Positions 44,063 through 56,390 of a stretch of DNA of 64,000 nt are shown here, piece after piece. The DNA is from Streptomyces clavifer. GTDB lineage: Bacteria > Actinomycetota > Actinomycetes > Streptomycetales > Streptomycetaceae. A program made the translations under genes and the position numbers. Each line of letters starts with the position of its first letter. Within the stretch, counting starts at the first letter, position 1. The notes beneath the pieces were generated by a model. It was not told the DNA's origin. It saw only the letters and a program-made list of their open reading frames with translations, and did not search any database. The stretch is from contig BMWJ01000018.1 in NCBI GenBank assembly GCA_014651175.1, positions 33,446 through 97,445 on the forward strand. The letters are read 5' to 3'.

Positions 44063-47000
44063 ATGCTCGAGACACCTGCCTCCGGGGGAGGCAAGCAGAC
44101 CCCTCTGACCAGGGCTCTGGACACCATTCGCACGCTCAGGCAGCAACTCGGCGAGCAGCGTGGGAACCAGCCCGTCGCCGTGATCGGCGCGGGACTGCGA
44201 CTGCCGGGAGGCATCGAGGACCTCGACGGCTACTGGACGGCGCTCGCGGAGGGAAGGGACGGGGTCCGGCCCATGCCGGCCCACCGCAAGGGCCCCTTCG
44301 CCGAAGACTGGGAAGGTCTGCCGCAGCGCGGCGGATTCCTCGACGAAGTACTCGACTTCGACGCCGAGTTCTTCGGCATCAGCCCGCGCGAGGCCCGGCA
44401 CCTCGACCCGCAGCACCGACTGCTGCTCGAAGTCGCCTGGGAGGCGATGGAGCACGCCGGACTGCCGTCCCGCAGCCTGGCCGCCGCCCGTACCGGCCTG
44501 TACCTCGGGGTCATGTGGCAGGACTACCGGGAGTGGTGCGAGGGCGAGCCCGACGCCTACTGGGCCACGGGCAACGGACACAACTTCGCCGCCGGCCGCG
44601 TCGCGTACGCCCTGGGACTGACCGGTCCGGCCATGACGGTCGACACGGCCTGCTCCTCCTCGCTCGTCGCCGTCCACCTGGCGGTGCAGGCACTGCGCCG
44701 GGGGGACTGCGAGATCGCCTTCGCCGCGGGCGCCAACCTCATCATGTCCCCGCAGACCATGAAGCTCGTCCAGGAGACACGCTCCCTGTCACCGGACGGC
44801 CTGTGCAAGACGTTCGACGCCCGGGCCAACGGCTTCACCCGCGGCGAGGGCGTCGGAGCCGTACTCCTCAAGCGCCTCGACCACGCCCTGCGCGACGGCG
44901 ACCGGGTGCTCGGGGTGATCCGCGGTACGGCCGTCAACCAGGACGGCCGCTCCAGCGGATTCACCGCACCGAACGTCCTCGCCCAGGTGTCCCTCATCGA
45001 GACGGCGCTCGCCGACGCCGGACTCGAGCCCTCCGCGGTCGGCTACGCGGAGACGCACGGCACCGGTACCGCGCTCGGCGACCCCATCGAGATGGACGCG
45101 CTCGCCACCGCCCTGGGCCGCCGCAACGGGGGCGCGCCCCTGCCGGTCGGCGCCGTGAAGGCCAACTTCGGACACCTGGAGGGCACGGCGGGTGTCGCCG
45201 GGCTGATCAAGGCCATGCTCTGCGTGGCCAGGCGCAAGGTGCCGCCGGTCGTGCACTTCCGCACCCTCAACCCCCGCATCGACCTGTCGGGCACCGGCAT
45301 GACCGTGCCCGGGACCCTCCAGGACTGGTCGCCGGAGTCGGGCGACTGCGCCTCCGTCAGCTCGTTCGGTATGAGCGGCACCAACGCCCACGCGATCATC
45401 GGCCCGCTGCACGCGGACGAGCTGCCCGCCCGGCAGGACGCCGGGCACCCCCCGGCCGTCACGGGGTTCGAGATCTCGGCGAAGACCTCCGAGGCCCTGC
45501 GGGCCCGCGCGGCGCAGTACGCCGACAGGGTCGCCTCCCTCGCCCCGGCCGACTACCCCGCCTTCGCCTACACCGCCACCGCCGGCCGCAGCCGACTGGA
45601 CGTCCGCGCCCGGATCTCGGCCGCGGACCCGGAGACCGCCGCCGCGGCACTGCGCGCGCTCGCCGCCGGCGAGCCGTCGCCCCTGCTGACCCTCACCGAG
45701 GGACAGGACAGCGGCGGCGAGGACCCCGCCGCCGGGCTGCCGCGCCGCCTCGTCGACCTGCCCGGCTACCCCTGGCAGCGCCGGCGCTTCGCCCCCGAAC
45801 AGGCGGCGGCCGACCCCGCCTCCGGGGTACCGGCGCTGCCCACCCGCCACGCGGTGGTGTGGGAGGCGGCCGAGCCCCGTACGGCCGTCCCCGGAGCCGA
45901 GCTCGTCCTCGCGGGCGACGACGCGGCGCTGCTGGCAGCGCTCGTGGACCGCGCGGCCCGGCTCGGTCTGCGCGGTACCGTCCTCGCCCCCGCACCGGCG
46001 GTGCTGCCCGACGGCTGGCGGCACGCCGCGCTGCCCGGCGACCGCGCCGGCTGGGCCCGGTTCTGGGAGGGTGACACCACCCCCGGCCCGGCCCCCCTGG
46101 TGCTGGCGTTCCGGGCGACGGCGATGCCCGGCGCGCAGGACGGCGTACCGGGCACCGCCGACCCGGCGGAACCGGGAGCCCGGCTCTGCGCGTCCGTGAC
46201 CGTCGCGGTCGGTGCCCTGGCCAAGAGCGGCCGGGCACACCGGGCCTTCGCGGTCACGCGCTCCGCCTGCCGGTCCGGGCCCGGGGACCGGGTGGCACCC
46301 ACGGACCACGGACTGCTGCACGGCCTCGCGCCCGTGCTCGGCCTCGAACTCGGCGCGGCCTGGGGCGGAGTCGTCGACCTGGCGGACGAACCGGCCGCCG
46401 AAGACCTCGACACCCTGCTGGCGTTCGCCGTGCACGAGGCCGCCGCGCCCGGCGACGGGCACTCCCCGCTGGAGGACCTGGCGGCCGTCCGCGGTGGCGC
46501 GCTCCGGGTGGCACGGCTCCGCGAGAGCGCGGAACCGGCCGGCACCCTGGAGGTGCGGGACGACGCCACGTACCTCGTCACCGGCGGACTCGGCGGCGTC
46601 GGCCGGGAGCTGACGGCCGAGCTGGTCGCCCGCGGGGCCCGGCACCTGCTGCTCATCGGCCGCCGGCCGCAGGACCAGCTGTCCGCCGAGGCGACCGCGC
46701 TGCTGGACGAGCTGGCCGGTGCGGGCGTACGCGCCGTGTACCGCGGCGGCTGCGACACGGCCGAGGCGGTCGGGGCCGCGTGCGCCGCCCTCGAGGGCCT
46801 GCCCCCCGTACGCGGTGTGCTGCACGCCGCGGGAACCCTCGACCGCGCTCCCGCCGAGGAGACCGGCGTCGAGGAGTTCGCGGCCTCGCTGCGCGGCAAG
46901 ACCGCCGGCGCCTGGCTGCTGCACAGGGCGTCCCGGGACTGGCCGCTGGACTTCTTCGTGATGGTGTCGTCCGTCTCCGCCGTGTGGGGCACCGAGCGCT

Positions 47001-50000
47001 GCGCGGCGTACTCGGCGGCCAACGGTGGACTGGACGCCCTGGCCGCACACCGGGTCTCGCTCGGCCTGCCCGCGATCAGCCTGGCCTACGGGCCGTGGGA
47101 CCTGGGCGGCTCGGGGATGGCCGACTCGGCGTCCCGCGACACCTTCGCCCGCGTCGGGGTGGGCGCGCTGGACGCGGCGACCGGCCGGGCGGCCCTGGAC
47201 GGGCGGGCCCCCGACGGGTCGGGCCACCTGATCGTCTGCCCGCTGGACACGTCCCGGTTCCTCACGATCATGTCCCGCTTCCGCCGCCGTGGACTCTTCG
47301 GCGTCGCGGCGGTGGCCGAAGGCGCCCCGGCCGGCGCGGTGATCCGGCAGGAGCCCTCCGTCACCGGTGAACTGGCGGCCCTTCCGGACCGGGCCCGCGC
47401 CGGGGCGGCCCGGGGCCATGTCGCCCGCATCGTCGCGGCACAGCTCGGGCACGACAGTGCCCAGGCCGTCGGGGACGACACCGGGTTCTTCGACCTCGGG
47501 CTGGACTCCATCATGGCGGTCGACCTGGTCGGCCAGCTGTCCCAGGCGTTCGGGGTCGTCCTCCTGACGGCCGACGTCTTCAACCATCCGACCGTGTCCC
47601 GGATGGCGGAACACCTCCTGACCGCGGACCGTGCGCCGGAGCCCACCGCCCCCTCCGCGACCACCGGCCCGGCCGTCGCCGCCGTACGGGAGCGTCCCGC
47701 ATCCCCCCAGGACCCGGCGGCCGTCGTGCCCGCCGCCGACGCGCCCCCGTCCCGGGACGCCGACCGCGAGCCCGTCGCGATCGTCGGCATGGCGGGCAGG
47801 TTCCCGCAGTCCGACTCCGTCGACGAACTCTGGGACCTGCTGCGCGAAGGACGCGACCCGGTCGGCCCGGTCCCCGACGGCCGGTACGAGAGGACCGCCT
47901 TCCACGGCGGCGGCGGCGAGCCCGCCCGTGTCACCACGGACCAGGGCGGATTCCTCCGGGACATCGCCCGTTTCGACGCCTCGTTCTTCGGGATCCCGGC
48001 ACGGGAGGCCGAGAGTCTCGACCCCCAGCAGCGGCTGCTCCTGGAGTCGGCCTGGCACGCCCTGGAGAACGGCGGGATCGATCCCCACTCGCTCAAGAAC
48101 TCCCGTACCGGTGTCTTCGTCGGCATCAGCTACGCGGACTACGCCCGGCTGCTGGCCGAGTCGGGCCCCGAACACCTGGACGCCTACTACAGCACCGGGA
48201 CCTCGCTCAACGCGGCAGCCGGACGGCTCGCCTACAGTCTCGGCCTCAACGGCCCCGCGCTGGCGGTGGACACCGCGTGCTCCTCGTCGCTGGTGGCCCT
48301 GCACCTCGGTGTGCGGTCGCTGCGGTCCGGTGAGTCCGACGCGGTCCTCGCCGGCGGGGTGAACGTCATCCTCGACCCGATGGCGTCGGTCTCGGCCAGC
48401 CGCGCGCACATGCTGTCACCCGACGGCCGCTGCCGTACGTTCTCCGCCGACGCCAACGGGTTCGTGCGGGCCGAGGGCTGCGGAGTCCTCGTCCTCAAGC
48501 GGCTCGCCGACGCGCAGCGCGACGGTGACCAGGTGCTCGCCGTGATCCGCGGCACCGCCGTGAACCAGGACGGCGCGTCGTCCGGCCTCACCGCGCCGAG
48601 CGGCCCGGCCCAGCAGACGCTGCTCACCGACGCCCTGTCCGACGCCTCGGTCAGCGGCGCGGACGTCTCGTACCTCGAGGCGCACGGCACCGGCACCTCG
48701 CTCGGCGACCCGATCGAGCTCGGTGCCGCCTGGAAGGTCCTCGGCCCCGGGCGCAAGCCCGGCGAGCCGCTGCACGTGGGCTCCGTGAAGAGCAACATCG
48801 GCCACCTCGAATCCGCCGCGGGCATGGCGGCGGTCATCAAGACCGTCCTGGCACTGAGACACGATCTCATCCCGGCCAACCTCCACTTCGGCGCACCCAA
48901 CCCGCATGTGGACTGGCCGGAAATGAACGTCCGCGTGGTCGACACCCCGACCCCCTGGCGTTCCGGCGCGAAGCCTCGTGTGGCAGGCGTCTCCGGTTTC
49001 GGGCTGACCGGGACCAACGCCCACATCGTGCTCGCCGAAGCACCGGCCGGCGCCCGGGCCGTCATGAGCGGCGAGCCGGCCGGTGCCACCCACCTCCTCC
49101 CGCTGTCGGCCCCCGACCAGGACGGGCTCTCCCGGCTCTCCGAGGTATGGGAACAGCGCCTGACCGGCGCGACCGACGAGGACCTGGCGGGCCTGGTCGC
49201 GACCGCCACCACGGGCCGCGGCCACTTCCCGCACCGCAGGGCGCTGCTCGGCACGACCCGGGACAAGCTCCTCGCCCAGCTCTCCACACCGCCTCCGCCG
49301 CGGCCTGCCCGCCGCCCGCGCATCGCCTTCCTCTTCTCGGGGCAGGGCAGCCAGCGCTTCGGTATGGGCCGCGAACTGTACGAGACGGAGCCGGTCTTCA
49401 GGGACGTCTTCGACGCCTGCGACCGCGAACTCGCGCCCGTCCTCGGCGGTTCCCTGGTGGAGCTGACCCTGTACGGCCAGGACGAGAGCGCCATCGACGA
49501 GACGCGGGTGACCCAGCCGGCCCTGTTCGCCCTGGAGATCGCGCTCGCCGCCCTCTGGGAGTCCTGGGGAGTCGCACCCGCCCTGGTGATGGGCCACAGC
49601 GTCGGCGAGGTCGCCGCCGCCGTGCACGCCGGGGTCATGGACCTGGGGTCCGGGCTCCGGCTGATCGCCCGGCGGGCCGCCCTGATGCAGTCCACCGAGC
49701 GGGGGTCCATGCTCGCCGTCACGGCCACCGAGGAGCAGGTCCTGGCATGGACCGCCGGCACGGAGCTGGACGTCGCGGCCGTCAACACCCCGGCCGCTAC
49801 GGTCGTCTCCGGTACGCCCGCCGAGATCGACCGGCTGGCGGAGAAGCTGGCCGCCGACGGCGTACGCACCCGCAGACTCAGCGTCTCGCACGCGTTCCAC
49901 TCCCGGCTGCTCGACCCGGTCCTCGGTGAACTGGGCGATTTCCTCGCGTCGTCGGAGTTCGCTCCGCCGAAGGTGCCGCTGATCTCCAACCTCACCGGGG

Positions 50001-53000
50001 AACTCGCCGGACCCGCCACCATCGACGCCGACTACTGGGTCCGCCACGCCCGCAACCCCGTCCGCTTCCACGACGGGGCCCGGCGGATCGAGGACCAGGA
50101 CATCGACGTCTGCCTCGAGATCGGCCCCGACCGCACGCTGGTGAACCTGGTGCGCGCGGCCGGGCTCGCCCCGGACGGAGGCGTCGTCCCGTCGCTGTAC
50201 CGCGGCGCCGGGGACCGGGCGGCCCTGCTCGCCGCCGTCAAGGCCCTGTACGAGCTGGGCCAGGACATCGACTGGCAGGCCGTCCAGGCCCCGCGGCGGA
50301 TCCCGAGGAGCAGCGCGCCGCTGTACCCCTTCGCCGCCACGGTCCACTGGCGCCGCGCCGCCGAGCCGCGTGCCGGCCGGGCGGCACCGGACGGCCGGAC
50401 GGCGCCGGCCGGCCCGCCGTGGGGGACAGAGCTGCGTTCGCCCGCCGTCAAGGGCCGCGTGTTCGTCACGGAGCGCAGCACCGTCTACCCGCCGCACCTC
50501 GACGACCACCGCCTGTTCGGCACGGTCCAGGTGGCCGGGGCCTCGCAGACGGCCACCGTCCTGTCGGCGATCGGCAGCGCGGGCGAGCCGGTGGTCCTGG
50601 AGGACCTGCACTTCCCCCGGGCCCTGGTGCTGCACGACGGCGAGCGCTACGAGCTCCAGATCATCGAGGGGGAGGCGGACCACGGCACCCGGACCGTCAG
50701 CGTGCAGAGCCTGCTCGACCCGGAGCGCGGCCGGTGGCAGGAGCACCTGACGGCGAGGATGCCGGCCGCCGACCCGGTCGCCGCCAGGAACGCGCCGGAT
50801 CCCGCCGCGTTCATCGCGGGCGCCGACCGCCACCTCAGCGGCGAGGCCTTCTACCGTTACCTGCGCGGGATCGGCTACCTGCTCGGCCCGTCCTTCCGAT
50901 GGGTCGGGGACGCGTGGATCCGCGGCAACGAGTCGCTCATCCGCTTCGACCCGCCGGAAGGGATGAACGAGGACCCCGCGGACTACCAGATCCACCCGGG
51001 CCTGCTCGACTCGTGCCTGCAGAGCTCCGTCACCTTCGCCGTGCACGAGGAGGACCCGGAGCCGCAGGACCAGGAGCAGGCCCTGGTGATCCCGTTCGCC
51101 GCCGCGAGGGTCTCCTTCCCGGGGCGGCCCACCCCCGGCCAATCCCTCTGGGGGCACGTACGGGCCGTCATGAGGGATCTGCCGGACGGCGGCTTCCACC
51201 AGGTGGACACCGCGGACCTGCACATCTTCGACGGCTCGGGTGCGACCGTCCTGGCCATGGACGGCTTCCGCTTCCGGCTCGCCTCCAAGGCGGTGCTGCG
51301 GTCGTCACTCCGGCACGGCACCCGGCACGCGTACGAACTCGCCTGGACGGACAGTTCCCCGGCCCCCACCGGTGCTGTGGCGGTGCGGCCGCTGCACATC
51401 GCCGTCGCGGGCGCCGACACCCAGGCGGGCAGGGAGGTGCTCAAGGCCGGCGAGGACCTCGGTCACCTGATGACCGCGCTCCCGGAGGACACGGCCGGCC
51501 TGGCGGCCGACCTGATCATCGACGCCCGGTTCCACCTGACCACCGGGCCCACCGGACCCGACACCGCCCTGGACGCGGCCCTGGGCCTCGGCCGGACCCT
51601 GCAGGCGGCCTCCCGGGACATCCCCTACGCCGTACTGGGCGGCGCCGGCCCGGAGGCGGCCCCGGTCCGGGAGACGCTCTGGGGACTCCTGGCCTCCCTC
51701 GAGGCGGAGGAGGGCGACCGCCTGCTGATCAGGGTCACCCTCGCCCCCGGATGGGACGGCACGGCCCTGGTCACGGCCCTGGACCGGACCCTCGGCCGGA
51801 ATCCGGCCGAGACCCGGATCGAAGTCGGCGGCGGGGGAGTCCGCGCCGCCCGGCTCGTCCCGTACCGGGGCCACCCGGTACGGGACGAGGCACCGGCGCA
51901 GGAGGCCGGCGCGGCCTTGGTCACCGGCGGACTGGGGGCGCTCGGTCTGAGCACGGCCGCGATCCTGGCCCGCCACGGCTGCACCGCCGTCACGCTCATG
52001 GCGAGGTCGGCCCCCGACGCGGCGGCACAGCGCGTCATCGGTGAACTCGCCGCCGCCGGCACCCGGGTGAGAGTCGTACGGGGTGACGTCACGGACCCGG
52101 CGGACTGCGCACGGGCCGTCAGCGAAGCGGGCCTGGACGCACCACTGCGCACGGTCCTGCACCTGGCGGGGGCCACGGACGACCGGGCCTTCGGACGAGT
52201 GGACCGGGACGCCCTCGAACTGGTCTTCGCGGCCAAGGCCCGGGGCGCCGCGAACATGGCGGCGGCACTGCGCGGCCACACCCTGAACGCCTTCGTGCTG
52301 TTCTCCTCGGCCTCCAGCGTGCTCGGCTCGGCCGGCCAGACCAACTACGCGGCAGCCAACGGCTTCCTCTCCGGCCTGGCCGACGCCCTTCGCGCGGACG
52401 GGATCCCGGCCACGAGCGTGGCCTGGGGACCGTGGATCCCGGAGGCCAAGGGCGGTCTGGCGGCCTCCGAATCCGTACGGCGGGCCGCGGAGAAGCTCGG
52501 CATCGGCTCCCTCACCGACGAGACCGCGGAACGGCTGCTGCTGGCAGCCCTCACCGACGGCCCCGAACGGCTGGTGGCGGTGGACCTGGTCCCCGAACGC
52601 TTCGTGGCCCACCTCGGGGACCACCCCCGTGCGGCGCTGCTGGCGGGCCTCACGGACCACGCGGGGAAGGACGGCGGTGCGGCCGGGCCCGTCGGACCGC
52701 CCGGCCGGCCGCGCGGCTGGCTGCGCGCCGGCGGCGACGGCCTCGACGGACTGGACGCCGACGCCCGCACCGAAGCACTCCGGCAGTTCATCCGGGAGGC
52801 GACCGGCGAAACCCTCGGCGACCCGGCCGGGATCGACGACGACATCACCTTCGGTGACATGGGCCTGGACTCGATCATGGTGATCGACCTGCGGACCCGG
52901 CTGTCCCACGCCCTCGGGGTCGATCTCCTGGCCACCGTGGCACTCGACCACCCCACCATTCCGCGCATCGCGGCCCACATCCTCGGCCTGCTCGACGAGA

Positions 53001-53149
53001 ACGAGCCGGACACCCCACCGGCACCGGCCCCGCAACGGGCACCCCTGACCGAAGCCGGCCCGGACGACCTGTCCGAGCTGTCCTTCGAGGACCTCGTCCG
53101 GGCGGTCCGGAGCGAGGTCTCGGCCCCGGAAGGAGACAGGAACGCATGA
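44063..53149 (+). CDS. Type I PKS, modules 2 and 3: KS-KR-ACP / KS-AT-DH-KR-ACP
   Basis: A 3028-residue two-module PKS with an N-terminal docking helix ([20 protein letters not shown]). Module 2: KS with Cys197, His332 and His371; no AT, only about 115 residues before the post-AT linker ([14 protein letters not shown]); KR with TGGLGGVG, Ser and Tyr; ACP Ser1149 in GLDSIM. Module 3: KS with Cys1406, His1541 and His1581; AT with Ser1846 in GHSVGE and HAFH at 1943-1946 (malonyl type); DH with His2149 in [10 protein letters not shown] (usual Pro replaced by Ala) and DSCLQ; about 200 residues before a KR with [11 protein letters not shown] and NYAAAN; ACP Ser2937. AAGGAA at 44052-44057 supports ATG 44063; an in-frame ATG at 44006 overlaps the previous stop codon and is possible. 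Missing ATs on modules 2 and 4 and long spacers in module 3 match the neocarzilin PKS as I remember it. Confidence 0.93.
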   Translation: MLETPASGGGKQTPLTRALDTIRTLRQQLGEQRGNQPVAVIGAGLRLPGGIEDLDGYWTALAEGRDGVRPMPAHRKGPFAEDWEGLPQRGGFLDEVLDFDAEFFGISPREARHLDPQHRLLLEVAWEAMEHAGLPSRSLAAARTGLYLGVMWQDYREWCEGEPDAYWATGNGHNFAAGRVAYALGLTGPAMTVDTACSSSLVAVHLAVQALRRGDCEIAFAAGANLIMSPQTMKLVQETRSLSPDGLCKTFDARANGFTRGEGVGAVLLKRLDHALRDGDRVLGVIRGTAVNQDGRSSGFTAPNVLAQVSLIETALADAGLEPSAVGYAETHGTGTALGDPIEMDALATALGRRNGGAPLPVGAVKANFGHLEGTAGVAGLIKAMLCVARRKVPPVVHFRTLNPRIDLSGTGMTVPGTLQDWSPESGDCASVSSFGMSGTNAHAIIGPLHADELPARQDAGHPPAVTGFEISAKTSEALRARAAQYADRVASLAPADYPAFAYTATAGRSRLDVRARISAADPETAAAALRALAAGEPSPLLTLTEGQDSGGEDPAAGLPRRLVDLPGYPWQRRRFAPEQAAADPASGVPALPTRHAVVWEAAEPRTAVPGAELVLAGDDAALLAALVDRAARLGLRGTVLAPAPAVLPDGWRHAALPGDRAGWARFWEGDTTPGPAPLVLAFRATAMPGAQDGVPGTADPAEPGARLCASVTVAVGALAKSGRAHRAFAVTRSACRSGPGDRVAPTDHGLLHGLAPVLGLELGAAWGGVVDLADEPAAEDLDTLLAFAVHEAAAPGDGHSPLEDLAAVRGGALRVARLRESAEPAGTLEVRDDATYLVTGGLGGVGRELTAELVARGARHLLLIGRRPQDQLSAEATALLDELAGAGVRAVYRGGCDTAEAVGAACAALEGLPPVRGVLHAAGTLDRAPAEETGVEEFAASLRGKTAGAWLLHRASRDWPLDFFVMVSSVSAVWGTERCAAYSAANGGLDALAAHRVSLGLPAISLAYGPWDLGGSGMADSASRDTFARVGVGALDAATGRAALDGRAPDGSGHLIVCPLDTSRFLTIMSRFRRRGLFGVAAVAEGAPAGAVIRQEPSVTGELAALPDRARAGAARGHVARIVAAQLGHDSAQAVGDDTGFFDLGLDSIMAVDLVGQLSQAFGVVLLTADVFNHPTVSRMAEHLLTADRAPEPTAPSATTGPAVAAVRERPASPQDPAAVVPAADAPPSRDADREPVAIVGMAGRFPQSDSVDELWDLLREGRDPVGPVPDGRYERTAFHGGGGEPARVTTDQGGFLRDIARFDASFFGIPAREAESLDPQQRLLLESAWHALENGGIDPHSLKNSRTGVFVGISYADYARLLAESGPEHLDAYYSTGTSLNAAAGRLAYSLGLNGPALAVDTACSSSLVALHLGVRSLRSGESDAVLAGGVNVILDPMASVSASRAHMLSPDGRCRTFSADANGFVRAEGCGVLVLKRLADAQRDGDQVLAVIRGTAVNQDGASSGLTAPSGPAQQTLLTDALSDASVSGADVSYLEAHGTGTSLGDPIELGAAWKVLGPGRKPGEPLHVGSVKSNIGHLESAAGMAAVIKTVLALRHDLIPANLHFGAPNPHVDWPEMNVRVVDTPTPWRSGAKPRVAGVSGFGLTGTNAHIVLAEAPAGARAVMSGEPAGATHLLPLSAPDQDGLSRLSEVWEQRLTGATDEDLAGLVATATTGRGHFPHRRALLGTTRDKLLAQLSTPPPPRPARRPRIAFLFSGQGSQRFGMGRELYETEPVFRDVFDACDRELAPVLGGSLVELTLYGQDESAIDETRVTQPALFALEIALAALWESWGVAPALVMGHSVGEVAAAVHAGVMDLGSGLRLIARRAALMQSTERGSMLAVTATEEQVLAWTAGTELDVAAVNTPAATVVSGTPAEIDRLAEKLAADGVRTRRLSVSHAFHSRLLDPVLGELGDFLASSEFAPPKVPLISNLTGELAGPATIDADYWVRHARNPVRFHDGARRIEDQDIDVCLEIGPDRTLVNLVRAAGLAPDGGVVPSLYRGAGDRAALLAAVKALYELGQDIDWQAVQAPRRIPRSSAPLYPFAATVHWRRAAEPRAGRAAPDGRTAPAGPPWGTELRSPAVKGRVFVTERSTVYPPHLDDHRLFGTVQVAGASQTATVLSAIGSAGEPVVLEDLHFPRALVLHDGERYELQIIEGEADHGTRTVSVQSLLDPERGRWQEHLTARMPAADPVAARNAPDPAAFIAGADRHLSGEAFYRYLRGIGYLLGPSFRWVGDAWIRGNESLIRFDPPEGMNEDPADYQIHPGLLDSCLQSSVTFAVHEEDPEPQDQEQALVIPFAAARVSFPGRPTPGQSLWGHVRAVMRDLPDGGFHQVDTADLHIFDGSGATVLAMDGFRFRLASKAVLRSSLRHGTRHAYELAWTDSSPAPTGAVAVRPLHIAVAGADTQAGREVLKAGEDLGHLMTALPEDTAGLAADLIIDARFHLTTGPTGPDTALDAALGLGRTLQAASRDIPYAVLGGAGPEAAPVRETLWGLLASLEAEEGDRLLIRVTLAPGWDGTALVTALDRTLGRNPAETRIEVGGGGVRAARLVPYRGHPVRDEAPAQEAGAALVTGGLGALGLSTAAILARHGCTAVTLMARSAPDAAAQRVIGELAAAGTRVRVVRGDVTDPADCARAVSEAGLDAPLRTVLHLAGATDDRAFGRVDRDALELVFAAKARGAANMAAALRGHTLNAFVLFSSASSVLGSAGQTNYAAANGFLSGLADALRADGIPATSVAWGPWIPEAKGGLAASESVRRAAEKLGIGSLTDETAERLLLAALTDGPERLVAVDLVPERFVAHLGDHPRAALLAGLTDHAGKDGGAAGPVGPPGRPRGWLRAGGDGLDGLDADARTEALRQFIREATGETLGDPAGIDDDITFGDMGLDSIMVIDLRTRLSHALGVDLLATVALDHPTIPRIAAHILGLLDENEPDTPPAPAPQRAPLTEAGPDDLSELSFEDLVRAVRSEVSAPEGDRNA

Positions 53150-55590
53150 GTGACGACATGAGCACCGACAGCGTGCGGGCCCTGATGGAGGACCAGCTGA
53201 GGCTCTCCCAGCGGCTGCGCGCCCGGGTGGCCGAGCTGGAGGACGAACGGCACGCCCCCGTGGCCGTCGTGGGAATGGGGCTCCGGCTCCCCCCGGCCAT
53301 CAACACCCCCCAGGAGTACTGGGAGTTCCTGTGCGGCACCGACACCGCACTGGCCGGTGTGCCCGAGGACCGACCCGGGCTGCGCGCCGCGTACGACCCC
53401 ACGCCCGGCCGGAGCGGCCGCTCGTACGTCCGGCACGCCGGCTTCCTCGGGGAGATCGCCCGGTTCGACGCCGACTTCTTCGGCATCTCGCAGCGCGAGG
53501 CCCGGCTGCTGGACCCCCAGCAGCGGATGCTGCTGGAGACGTCCTGGGAGGCCCTGGAGCGGGCCGGTGTCGCGGTCCGCCGTGCCGACCGCCTCGACGT
53601 CGGCATCTACCTCGGCGTGATGACCTCCGAATACAGCGAGCGGAACGAGGACCGGTCGGACCTCTCCCGCGTCGACCCGTACTACGTCACCGGCGGTGGA
53701 CTCAGCTTCGGCGCCGGGCGGGTCAGCCACCTGCTGGGCTTCTCGGGCCCGGTGATGGGCGTCGAGACGGCCTGCTCCTCCTCGATGACGACCCTGCACC
53801 TCGCGGTCCGGGGGCTGCGCAACCGCGAATGCCACTACGCCCTCGCGGGCGGCGCCAATCTGCTGCTGTCCGCCACCCTCATGGTCGCGCTGTGCCAGAC
53901 CAGGGCGCTCTCCCCCGACGGCCGTTCCAAGTCCTTCCTCGCCTCCGCCGACGGCTACGGGCGGGGCGAGGGGGTCGGAGTGGTGGCGCTGATGCGCCTC
54001 GACGACGCCGAACGCGAGGGCCGCCCCGTGCTGGCGGTCATCCGCGGCTCCGCGGTCAACCACGACGGTGCGGCCTCCGGCCTGACCGCGCCCAACGGTC
54101 CGGCCCAGCAGGAGGTGATCAGGGCCGCGCTGGCAGATGCCCGGATCGGCCCCGAGGACGTGGGATTCGTGGAGGCGCACGGCACCGGCACCGTGCTCGG
54201 CGACCCGATCGAGATCGGGGCACTCGACGGGGTCCTGGGCAAGGCCGTGCGGGGCCGGGGCACGCCCCTCTCCATCGGCAGCGTCAAGTCCCGGCTCGGG
54301 CATCTCGAAGGCGCCTCCGGCATCGCCTCCGTGATGAAGACCGTGCTGATGCTCCGGCACGGTGTCATCCCGGCGGCCGCCTCACCCGACGACGGTGAAC
54401 TCAACCCCCACATCCCGTGGGACCGGCTGCGTTTCACGGCGCCGAGGGAGAACCGGTCCTGGCCCGCGGAACTGCCGCGCCGGGTGGCCGGTGTCAACTC
54501 CTTCGGCATGAGCGGTGTCAACGTCCACGCCGTCCTGGAGTCCTACGAACCCACCGCTCCGGCAGTGGACGCACACGGCGCACCCGGGCTCGAACTCCTC
54601 ACGCTGTCGGCCAAGGACCCCGAGGCACTCGCCCGCCTCGCCGACCAGGTCGCCGGACACCTCGAACAGACGGACGCCGCCTCGGTCCCGGCCGTCTGCC
54701 ACACCCTGCGCGCCGGGCGCGCCCCCTTCGCGCACCGGGTCGCGGTCACGGGCGCCACCGCGGGCGACCTGGCCGACGCCCTGCGCACGGCGCTCACCAC
54801 CGGCCGGCCGGCCGCGGGGTCCGGTGCCCGCCCGGCACCGCCGCGGTCCGTCACCCTGGCCGTCCACGGCGAGCAGGACCGGCTCGAACCCGCACTGGCC
54901 GCCCTGACCGCGGCCTTCCCGGCCCTGGCCGGCGGCCACGAAGGGGAGGGGGCGGGCGAGAGGCTGCGGGACCTGCTGGAACGCTTCGGCCTCCGCGTGC
55001 GGCAGACGTCCGCCGCGGTCGCCCGACCCGCCGGTTCCACCGCCGTCCTCGCTTCCATCGAGTGGGAGGCGCCCGACAGCCGGCAGTCGCTCCCGCTGGC
55101 CGGCGAGCGGGCGGAGACCGCACCGGACCTGCTCCGGGCCGCGCTCGGCGCGCTGTTCACCGCGGGGGCCGACCTGCGCCTGGACGCCTTGCGCGGCCCC
55201 GGCACCCGGTTCGCGGACGACCTGCCCACGTACCCCTTCCGGGGGAAGCGGTACTGGATCGACGAACCCGTCGGGACCGGCGGGGCTGCCGGCCCGCCGG
55301 AGGGCGCCCCGGCCCTCCCGCTCGACCAGGACAGCCTCATCGGCTATCTCCTGGCCCAACTGCAGGAGGTGCTCCAGGCCGACGAGATCGACCCGGAACT
55401 CTCGTTCCTGGACGTCGGCGGCGACTCGTTCATCTCCACGCTGTTCATCACCCGGGTCGAGGAGCACTTCGACGTGGGGCTGACCGCGGACCAGCTCTCC
55501 CTCGACATGCCGCTGCGCGACCTGATGGGGAAACTCGCCGAGAGCATCTCCGCCACCACCGGAACGGGCCGACGGGGGCAGAACGCATGA
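53146..55590 (+). CDS. Type I PKS, module 4: KS-ACP, no AT
   Basis: An 814-residue terminal PKS module with an N-terminal docking coiled coil (LMEDQLRLSQRLRARVAELE). KS: Cys210 (ETACSSS), His345 and His386, all intact. The following ~250 residues lack the AT core (no GQG or GHSxG) but keep the post-AT linker (DLPTYPFRGKRYWID), so the AT was deleted or has decayed. ACP: Ser761 in VGGDSF. No KR, so the last condensation leaves a beta-keto acyl thioester, and there is no covalent thioesterase domain. A beta-keto acid released from it would readily lose CO2 to give a methyl ketone. The start overlaps the previous stop (ATGA) with AAGGAGA at 53130-53136; its own stop overlaps the thioesterase start. 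Confidence 0.92.
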   Translation: MSDDMSTDSVRALMEDQLRLSQRLRARVAELEDERHAPVAVVGMGLRLPPAINTPQEYWEFLCGTDTALAGVPEDRPGLRAAYDPTPGRSGRSYVRHAGFLGEIARFDADFFGISQREARLLDPQQRMLLETSWEALERAGVAVRRADRLDVGIYLGVMTSEYSERNEDRSDLSRVDPYYVTGGGLSFGAGRVSHLLGFSGPVMGVETACSSSMTTLHLAVRGLRNRECHYALAGGANLLLSATLMVALCQTRALSPDGRSKSFLASADGYGRGEGVGVVALMRLDDAEREGRPVLAVIRGSAVNHDGAASGLTAPNGPAQQEVIRAALADARIGPEDVGFVEAHGTGTVLGDPIEIGALDGVLGKAVRGRGTPLSIGSVKSRLGHLEGASGIASVMKTVLMLRHGVIPAAASPDDGELNPHIPWDRLRFTAPRENRSWPAELPRRVAGVNSFGMSGVNVHAVLESYEPTAPAVDAHGAPGLELLTLSAKDPEALARLADQVAGHLEQTDAASVPAVCHTLRAGRAPFAHRVAVTGATAGDLADALRTALTTGRPAAGSGARPAPPRSVTLAVHGEQDRLEPALAALTAAFPALAGGHEGEGAGERLRDLLERFGLRVRQTSAAVARPAGSTAVLASIEWEAPDSRQSLPLAGERAETAPDLLRAALGALFTAGADLRLDALRGPGTRFADDLPTYPFRGKRYWIDEPVGTGGAAGPPEGAPALPLDQDSLIGYLLAQLQEVLQADEIDPELSFLDVGGDSFISTLFITRVEEHFDVGLTADQLSLDMPLRDLMGKLAESISATTGTGRRGQNA

Positions 55591-56372
55591 GCGCCGCCGA
55601 CGCCTTCATCCGGGCCCGCAGGGTCGACGATCCCGAGCTGCGCCTGGTCGTGGTCCCGCACGCCGGTGGATCGGGGAACGTCTACTACCCCATGTCCCGC
55701 CACCTGCCGTCCTCCTGGGACCTCCTGCTGCTCGACCTGCCCGGGCGCGGCAGGCGGTACACGTCGCCCCCGCTGGCGGACATGCGCGCGATCGTCGACC
55801 GCGTCACGGACGACGTGCTGTCGGTCGACGACGCGACGCCGATCGCCCTCTTCGGCCACAGCCTGGGTGCGGTGATCGCCTCCGAGACCGCCCGGTCCCT
55901 GCAGGCCGAGGGCACGGCACCGGTGTGGGTCGGCGTGTCCGGACGGCAGGCGCCCATGCTCCAGCCCGCCAACCGGTTGCTCGATCCCAGCCTCTCCGAC
56001 GTGGAGCTGGCCCGGAGACTCGGCCGGCTGGGCGGTCTGCCGGACCGCCTCGACGAACTTCCGGAGTTCCGGGACCGCTTCCTGCGGCTCATCCGCGCCG
56101 ACCTGCGGGCCCTGGACTCCTACCGGCCCGACCCGCAGCGCCGGCCGCTGCACTGCCCGCTCACGGTCTTCGCCTCCACCGAGGACGTCATGGCCCCTCC
56201 GTCCGGGGCCTCAGCCTGGGGCAGGGAGACCACGGGGCACTTCCGGCAGAGGGTCTTCGACGGGGGGCACTTCCACTTCCTGGGCGGAACCTTCCCGGAC
56301 TTCACGGAGACCCTGGCCACCGAGATCCAGCACGCGCTCGGAGCTGTCGAAGCGGCCGTACCCGGCGCCTGA
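55587..56372 (+). CDS. Type II thioesterase
   Basis: A 261-residue alpha/beta hydrolase of the type II thioesterase family (RLVVVPHAGGSGNVYYPM, LLLLDLPGRGRR). It has the nucleophile Ser92 in GHSLG and a C-terminal GGHFHFL histidine. Such enzymes remove stalled or wrong acyl groups from carrier proteins. Here it may also release the final chain, since no PKS protein ends in a thioesterase domain; the neocarzilin literature proposes that role for the equivalent gene. It is translationally coupled to the last PKS gene by an ATGA overlap. Confidence 0.93.
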   Translation: MSAADAFIRARRVDDPELRLVVVPHAGGSGNVYYPMSRHLPSSWDLLLLDLPGRGRRYTSPPLADMRAIVDRVTDDVLSVDDATPIALFGHSLGAVIASETARSLQAEGTAPVWVGVSGRQAPMLQPANRLLDPSLSDVELARRLGRLGGLPDRLDELPEFRDRFLRLIRADLRALDSYRPDPQRRPLHCPLTVFASTEDVMAPPSGASAWGRETTGHFRQRVFDGGHFHFLGGTFPDFTETLATEIQHALGAVEAAVPGA

Positions 56373-56390
56373 CCCACGACACACCACGGC

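Noticed and set aside
37665-55590. Classing the PKS as a trans-AT system
   Set aside because: Modules 1 and 3 have integral ATs, the AT-less modules keep cis-AT style post-AT linkers, and no free-standing AT gene is present.
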